From: Chaetoderma sp. LZ-2023a
Taxonomy: Eukaryota; Mollusca; Caudofoveata; Chaetodermatida; Chaetodermatidae
Assembly (NCBI GenBank): GCA_034401795.1
Contig: CM067369.1
Coordinates: forward strand, 94,432,536 to 94,496,535
DNA: 64,000 bases
Reading direction: 5' to 3'
A model generated the notes under the pieces. The model was not told the origin of the DNA. It did not search any database and worked only from the letters and a program-made list of their open reading frames with translations. The translations under genes were made by a program, and so were the position numbers. The stretch's first letter is position 1, and each line of letters opens with the position of its first letter. Below are positions 58,106 to 64,000 of this stretch, piece after piece.

Positions 58106-59035
58106 TCATTGGAACGAATGCCGAACAGACTCCAATTTGCCTTTTTGTAGTTCCACCTTGGATGTTGAGTTGAACTTGTTGAAATACTCCCAGAAAGAGA
58201 GAGAGAGGAGGACTGGGCGGTGGTCGCTTCCTCCTAACTGCGATCCGACCACTCTACTGAGGTTTCTGTGAATGTCTTCTGTACAAAATGTCAAGTCCGG
58301 CGTTGTTGTCGAGTGCCACCGGCGCGAGTAGAAGGTAGGCTGATCTGTGGGATCGTTGACAAGTAAAAGGTGCTTTTCATCTTGCCATGCTTCAATGTCT
58401 TCTCGTTTATCAAGTGTTCTGTATCCCCAGCTCTGAGACTGGCTATTAAAGTTTCCCGCAATGAGGAAGTGGCAGTCCGGGACCTGGATTGTGTCAAGTG
58501 AGAGATTCTTGTCATTAGGGCAGTAATAATTGACAATGTCAATCACAGAGTTGCTGGTTGTTACCTTGATCTTGATATATTCTGCCTCTTCCATAAAGGT
58601 TTTGATCTGGCTGGCGTTCACGTTGTTTCGGACCAAGGTGATCACCCAGCCTTTCTTTCTTCCTCTTCGATCACACCGGAAGATCTGGTAACCTCTGATC
58701 TTAAATGGTTTTCCTTCTTGCAGGTGTGTCTCTTGGATGCAGCAGATATCAATGTTGTTTTCGTACAGGACCTGTTTGAGCTCTGATTTCTTGTTGGTAA
58801 CCCCTTCTGCGTTCCAGTGCATGATGTTGATACTGGGGTTCTCTTTGGGTTTGGTCTTCTCTTTCGGTTGGCCAATATCTCTCCATCCTCGTCTTCTGGC
58901 TCCACAAGACGAGTTGATGGGACCTCCAGTAGCTGAGGGTGGGCTCCTTCGAGGCGTGGAGCCCGGCGCTGCACCTGCCTGGCAGATCCTCACAGGCCAA
59001 CCACCATTTCGTTTGATTCGATCTCCAAGTGTCAT
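58106..59035 (-). pseudogene. LINE endonuclease domain (APE type)
   Basis: A 309-codon frame at the 5' end of the LINE. It would nick the target DNA to prime reverse transcription. Recognisable motifs are MHWNAEGV (about residue 72), IQETHL (100-105), the GDFN position, which here reads AGNFNSQSQSWG, PDLTF and GSDHRPVLL (about 268-276). In the family the GDFN aspartate and the following histidine are catalytic or structural; here they are N and Q, so this copy's endonuclease is probably dead. The frame shifts near 58160, where the sequence continues in another frame as PRWNYKKANWS and YRPYWTSW down to about 57930. Confidence 0.9.
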
Positions 59036-59148
59036 TCATTTGCGTTGTTCATAATGCTCTGGTTAGCCCCTCCAAATGTCTGGATTGACACCCAGTGGGT
59101 TACACCCCTGCGCCACGTTGAGGCCGAGCATATAGTCTTAAACAGGGG

Positions 59149-59159
59149 GCTAGCATATT
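59149..59159. repeat. target-site duplication at LINE 5' end
   Basis: GCTAGCATATT, identical to 55291-55301. Confidence 0.88.
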
Positions 59160-59489
59160 AATCTGCAAACAATCTATGTCAAATACTGAAATCAACATAT
59201 CGATATGAAATTGGTTACTCGTAGCATTCGCTATGGTAGAACGGTTTATTTAATTAAAGGAATGCATACAGCCAATAATTACAGCCACATATAGGGAAAA
59301 CAATCCAAAACGTTTTGCTAATCCGCAAACTATTGATAATCCGCTGTTTTCGCATTAATTATGTCATATAATATACAAAACCAGAAAAGCAGATTTTGCA
59401 CGCGTAGAGTGCTCTGGAGCGTTTTCCCTATGGAACGCAAGGCTGGCAACACTTAAACGCCATTCTTGGTCAGGATGTTGGAGTCATGG
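59160..59489. other. unassigned DNA
   Basis: Nothing recognised between the LINE and the left end of element 3. Confidence 0.45.
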
Positions 59490-60195
59490 ATTAAAAAAAC
59501 CGTTTTCAAAACGGCCGCCAGGTCGCACATTTTGTACAAAAATACTAGTGTAGACTGGGATGTACTTTCCGTAGGAAATGCATGCCCGAAGTGAGATAGT
59601 GGTTGATTCCACTTCATTAGGTTGTGAAATGAAGAACAATTTTAGGTAACAGTTTTTTCGCCACCTATGACCCCTGTAGGGTACAAAAAATCCAAAATGG
59701 CCGCCATCGTTCATGGATACTACAGAGAATGGCATATCTGTGGAACCACTTGACCAATTTCAATGATGTCAGAGTCCGTTTTATGGTTTTCAAATATGCC
59801 CGATCATTTGGAACTGGTTTCTTGTCGACAGGCGGTCAAGGGTATGGCAAGGTCACGGTCAACTTACTTTTTGGCCTCTCGCTGCAGAAATATGAGTATC
59901 TATGGAGTTAATAGATCAATTTATATGATGTTAGCCTCTATTGTTGGGTTTTCAAACATGCCCGATCATTTGGAATGGGTTTTATCTCGATAAAGGGTCC
60001 ATGTCACAGAGCAAGGTCAAGATCTCAGCCAATTTTGGACTCTCGGTGCAGAAATATGAACACCTCTCCAGTTAATTGATCAAGTTGCATGGTGTTAAAC
60101 TCTACTGTAGGGTTTTCAGACAGGCCTGATTATTTGCAACATGTTTCATGTCGATAGGAAGTCAAGGTCATGCAGCAAGGTCAAAGTCATAATAA
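59490..60195 (+). repeat. left long inverted repeat of transposon element 3
   Basis: Three tandem subrepeats of about 162 bp (CGATCATTTGG-like words at 59801 and 59963, TGATTATTTGC near 60127) with CTCTCGCTGCAGAAATATGA and AGGTCAAG-type words. The same units occur inverted at 63560-64000. For example TCTATTGTTGGGTTTTCAAA at 59937 is found as its reverse complement near 63931. The part 59490-59720 (TTTTCAAAACGGCCGCC, AAAATGGCCGCC) may be the outer tip; its partner would lie beyond the window. Confidence 0.78.
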
Positions 60196-60400
60196 CAATA
60201 ATCTCTGTTAATAATTATCTGAAACATATTCCAAATAGTCAGGCATGTCTGAAAGCCTACAATAAAGTCTAACATGTATATCGGAACAGGCACTTTAATA
60301 ATCGCCATATTATTATCTCCTTCAGTTTCCTGACTCCATCAAGTCCAGTCATGTCAAATCGAGGTACTTGTGCTCAAAACGATCCAAATTATATATAGAA
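60196..60400. other. non-coding lead of element 3
   Basis: No conserved block seen. Confidence 0.4.
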
Positions 60401-60404
60401 ATCA

Positions 60405-63270
60405 AACATTCTGAAACATGTGTGTGCGTCGTGTTTAAAAGTAACTCTACAAACTTTGTTGCTGATCATGATATTAAACAGATATGTGATATATTATACT
60501 ATGCAACACGCTTGGCAGACCTAGGGTAAGCTGATTTGAGACCCCTATCAGATTATCTTTCTAGTTTATCCCGACCTGAGCTAGAAAGAATTAGATATCA
60601 TTCATATTGTCGTAAAAAAATTGTAAATGAGCCACAGGAAAGGCGTTCAAGAGAGGAGTTGAATATTATCTCATGAATGTGCTTGCCTGTTTCAACTTCA
60701 AATTTGATGGAGTACTGGGAGAAATATCTCCTGATGTACCTCTCCGGACAAAGTGCGAGCAACTCAAATCCAGCCTTCACCAGCGGAATGAGAACGTTAC
60801 AGACATGTACAACGACTTGGCATCGCATCATATGGATCAGATAGAATCTAAGCTTATGGATGCTGGGGAGTTGGTCAGATTCTTGACAAACTACATGTAA
60901 CAAGTCCAGTGTCTACTGCACATCATCAGTGCATGCCGTCTGGGCGACTGGGAGGCGTATCTGGCTGCCCTGAACGATCAGATCCAATACTTCTTCGCTC
61001 ATGACCTGTACCACTACACACGCCTTATACCTATCCACCTGGCCCAAATGAATCAGCTTGAAAACTATGGCCAGACAACGTGGAAGGCACTTAAGGAGGG
61101 CAACCTCCGTGTAAAAAAGTCTGACTTTTCCTTCACTGCACTCTTTGCAGATCAGGCTCTTGAACAGAAGATCAAGGAGTTGAAAGGGGTTCGGCATCTT
61201 GTGGGTATTACGCAAGACGAGGTCTCTCTTGACCGTGTTATCACCACATTGTCCCACATCACCTCTATCGTCAGTGATTGGCTGTGTAGATTTCCCCGCT
61301 TCTCAGGTGCCCCCCCCCCACCCCCTCCTCCTCTTCAGGTGAACATTATCAGCTTTCTGGCGATATAGCCCTACAATCAACCAGGAATGCGCTGATGCTG
61401 AGGGATTCCATCTCGATCCACTGCGAAGGTAACACCTTCATTGTGGGGGCGCCACTAAAGAGCCTTGTGTCATCAGTGCTTGGTTCCAAGGAGGACATAC
61501 TCAGCCAGAATGAAAAGGGGCTGGAGGGATATCGAACGTTTCTCAGAACCGTCTTGTACCTGCCGCACCCATGTCTGTGTGGGACACAATGAAGAAGATG
61601 AGGCTCAAGACCTTGAAAACACGGATGGCGAAGATGCGTGTGAGTGTAGGAGAAAAGGTCACCAGGCTCCGAGAAGAGAGACAGCTCCCTGCCCGCTTCC
61701 TCGTCATTCAACAGTCACGCCCCGAGCTAGTTCTCCGCTTGCCTGCAACCATTGGCAATTACGAAATGGCGGTAACACCGAGGTCAATGTATGCCTCAGG
61801 TGAATCACTCCTTATCCCAACACACAAAGCATCCATCATACATGCTGTTGAGGAGGCAAAGCACATTCAGACCGATACACAGACATCACCACCCGAATCA
61901 ACCATCCAAGCACCAGCACATGAGGATGCACACAATGGCCATCTCAGCATTCTCATCAATGGCTCCGTTGAACCCAATGAGCGTGTTATTATCATTGACA
62001 GAATGGCTGTTATTCAATGGATGAGAAAAAGATCCTCAACTTCAAAGAAGCATTTGTTAAGAGAATCACAAGAATGGTGAAACCGTACGATGAGGGGCGC
62101 ATTATATTTGACAACTATAACATCACTCAATCACTGAAGCAAAAGATGAGGGCGAAGCGAACACAAGGAAATGAGATGGGGTTTGCGATCCATGACGAGA
62201 TGACAATCGCTAAGGTTACCTTTAAAGAGCTACTTTCTGCTTCCAGGACAAAGGCGATCCTCTCCAACACATTTGGTGATGCTGTACTGGAGGCATACAC
62301 AGGATCACAGAAGGTGGTGGTCGTGAAAGGTACCACAGCTCAGATCAATCAACCCCACTCTTGAGCAGAATCCATGTCCACTCATAATCATGAGAAGGCA
62401 GACACCACGATTTCTCTGCATGTCATCAATGCCGTACATGACTCCACTCCGAGGGAGATAGATGTATGATCGCCTGCCACTGACGTACTGATCTTGTTGC
62501 TGGACCTTGTGGCTCATGGACGACTAGGTACATTGAATAACCTCAGGTTCCTTACTGGGCGCTTAAACGCAACAAATATCGATCGATCAACATTCGTGAG
62601 CGTGTGAGTGCTATTTGTCAAGAGGCGTGTCAAGGTCTGATTGGTTTCCATAGCTTCACTGGGGCAGATTGGGGTGGGAAATTTGTTGGAATCTCAAGGA
62701 GGAGTTGGATCGCCTCGTACCTATCCTTGCTCAATGATGACCCTATCGTCTCTGCCTTCAAACCTTTGGGTGATGGTGTCCTCACAAACACTGAATTGGT
62801 GGACGGTGTGATGTCCGAAGAAGTGTGGCCTATCGAGAGGTTTGTGTGCTCAGTATACAGTTCTGGGGGTCTAACTAACATCCCAGCTTTGCGATGGGAA
62901 CTGTTCAGGTCCAGAAATCTGGAGGGCGAAAAGCTTCCTCCGACCAGAGCAACACCGTTACCCCATACCTTATGTACGAACTTTGTGTCTATGAGAGACT
63001 AAAGCTATACAACACCTTACCCATGCCTACCGCCGCTAGAGGAGTATGGATGGGTGCTTAACAGGAGTATATCCCAGCCCGGTGACTCTACAAACAAGCA
63101 CCAGTCCCTGTATTAGAGCTGATCAAATGTGGTTGCCAGACATCTTGCAAGGGTCACTGCTCATGCAAGAAGAACAACCTCCCATGTAGTGCGCTCTGCA
63201 AATGTCACACTAGTGATTGCAGCAACCTTCCTGACTACAGGATGATGGAAGATGAAGACGACGATGCATG
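60405..63270 (+). pseudogene. XPG/CXC-type transposon protein (element 3), best preserved copy
   Basis: An intronless plus-strand gene, broken by several frame changes and stops. N-terminal block: HDIKQICDILYYATRL and ERIRYHSYCRKK (60470-60615). Second block, open from 60673 to 61368 apart from one TAA at 60898: LGDWEAYLAALNDQIQYFFAHD, LPIHLAQM-type text and LVGITQDEVSLDRV. Third: MSVWDTMKKMRLKT to RPELVLRLPATIGNYEM (61571-61780). Nuclease blocks in FEN1/XPG order: VIIIDRMAVIQWM (D at 61997), GRIIFDNYN (D at 62110), HEKADT (E at 62392, D at 62401), SPATDVLILLLDL (D at 62482), GFHSFTGADWGGKFVGI (D at 62667). Then PALRWELFRSRNLEGEKLPPTRA. The tail (63118-63222) has nine cysteines spaced as in tesmin/TSO1 CXC domains. 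It probably acted as the transposase or nuclease of its element; that role is inference. Confidence 0.8.
63118..63270 (+). other. CXC (tesmin/TSO1-like) zinc domain of element 3
   Basis: Frame KCGCQTSCKGHCSCKKN then CSALCKCHTSDC: CXC-X3-C-X3-CXC-X6-C-X3-CXC-X4-C. In plants and animals such cysteine-rich domains bind zinc and DNA. It is followed by an acidic tail and a TGA stop. An equivalent tail closes the genes of elements 1 and 2. Confidence 0.82.
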
Positions 63271-63559
63271 ATTGTCGCATGAACATGAAAGAAGACTGTT
63301 TTTGGGATTGTGTGCCCCTAAGTCACTTCTTACTAAGTATTCCCAGTGACATGCTTCATGATAGATACAATTATATTACAGCTTAGATTTGATATTATTC
63401 AATGTGCTGCATGGGTATGTGTGTCTCCCTTTTGATGTACTTCAGGTTACTTGACATAGATACATGCACTTCAGTTCTCTGACTGCAGCATTATTCGCAT
63501 CCCGATTGGTTATTATATGTTGACATTTCTTTTGCCCTGGCCATGTGACTTTGAAGTCC
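63271..63559. other. 3' interior of element 3
   Basis: No gene or clear repeat is recognised. Confidence 0.4.
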
Positions 63560-64000
63560 AATCGACCTGAAAGCTGATCAAAATGATCAGACTGGTGAGA
63601 ACCCTGCAATACACTCAAACATCATGCAAATTGATCAATTAACTCGAGTGGTACTCATATTTCTTCACCGAGAGGTTAAAAATGGCATTGACTATGATGC
63701 CCGACATTTACCTTATATCAACCTGAAACATAATCCAAATGTAGGCCTACGCGCATGTTTGAAACCCATACAATAAAGTTTCAGATTGTGCAAATTGATC
63801 GATTCACACCAGACGTGCTCCGATTTATGTACCGAGAGGCTGAAATGGATATGACCTTGACCTTTCTCTGTGTCTTTACCTCATATCGAGATAAAAACCT
63901 ATTGCAAATGATTGGGCATGTTTGAAAACCCAACAATAGAGTCTAACATCACGCAAATTGATCAATTACCTCCAGATGTGCTCATATTTTTGCACCGAGA
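63560..64000 (-). repeat. right long inverted repeat of transposon element 3 (cut by window)
   Basis: Read on the minus strand this is at least two and a half subrepeats of the left repeat: CTCGGTGCAAAAATATGAG, TTGATCAATTTGC, TCTATTGTTGGGTTTTCAAA, CATGCCCAATCATTTGCAA, AAGGTCAAGGTCAT. The element's right end lies outside the window. Confidence 0.8.

Larger units (their letters stand above)
55302..59148 (-). mobile_element. I/Nimb-like non-LTR retrotransposon insertion
   Basis: A 3.85-kb element on the minus strand flanked by an 11-bp direct repeat. Its 5' end is at 59148 and its 3' end is an AAGAAGAAGAA-type tail next to 55301. Order of domains: APE-type endonuclease, reverse transcriptase, RNase H, C-terminal cysteine/histidine motif. 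A separate ORF1 is not visible, so the copy may be 5'-truncated or the family may lack one. The coding part is broken by about four frameshifts and two in-frame stops. Confidence 0.92.

Noticed and set aside
60405-63270. A functional host gene encoding a tesmin-like protein
   Set aside because: The frame is broken several times and the gene lies between inverted subrepeats; a transposon relic explains the data better.

Overview
The window is eukaryotic and almost entirely repeats; I see no convincing host gene. Intron-length non-coding DNA, long triplet and tetranucleotide microsatellites, non-LTR retrotransposons, a Tc1 transposon and many short inverted-repeat elements point to a marine invertebrate. 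The multicopy families I recognise from memory (a (GTGC)n- and (CAGG)n-rich repeat landscape, an I/Nimb-like LINE, XPG/CXC-type element proteins) suggest a mollusc or other lophotrochozoan. That is an inference and is not proven by any single sequence.

The main result is three relics of one class of DNA transposon. Each carries a long intronless gene whose conserved blocks match one another, and each gene lies between its own pair of long inverted repeats: element 1 at 1040-4562, element 2 at about 9486-12356 (gene on the minus strand) and element 3 from about 59490 past the right edge. The best preserved copy (element 3) has, in order, the acidic-residue blocks expected of an XPG/FEN1-like nuclease and then a nine-cysteine tesmin/TSO1-like CXC domain. 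Its inverted repeats are built from tandem subrepeats of about 162 bp. The architecture recalls the Academ superfamily, which is known for an XPG nuclease; the assignment is tentative.

The most abundant sequence is a 370-420 bp miniature inverted-repeat element, called family A here. Its ends are TAATGGACCTTTCCAGTTT and its centre is a near-perfect 43-bp-arm hairpin. About 15 nearly full and 6 partial copies occur in both orientations. A diverged relative, family B, often sits directly beside a family A copy. One family B copy has given rise to a 3.3-kb, 21-bp-period minisatellite (50210-53522, about 158 units). The seed is a 21-bp-spaced near-duplication that is present in the elements themselves.

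Other elements are: an apparently intact Tc1 transposon with a DD34E transposase and 30-bp ends (18181-19849); an I/Nimb-like LINE with endonuclease, reverse transcriptase, RNase H and an 11-bp target duplication (55291-59159); two 3' pieces of a second LINE family whose 3' ends run into microsatellites (21615-23240, 24498-25565); an L1/Tx1-like LINE relic (34930-37405) holding a small inverted-repeat insertion; a 2.1-kb imperfect long inverted repeat (38515-40662); and a tandem array bounded by short inverted ends (41387-42587). The remaining stretches are microsatellites, degenerate tandem repeats and unassigned AT-rich DNA.
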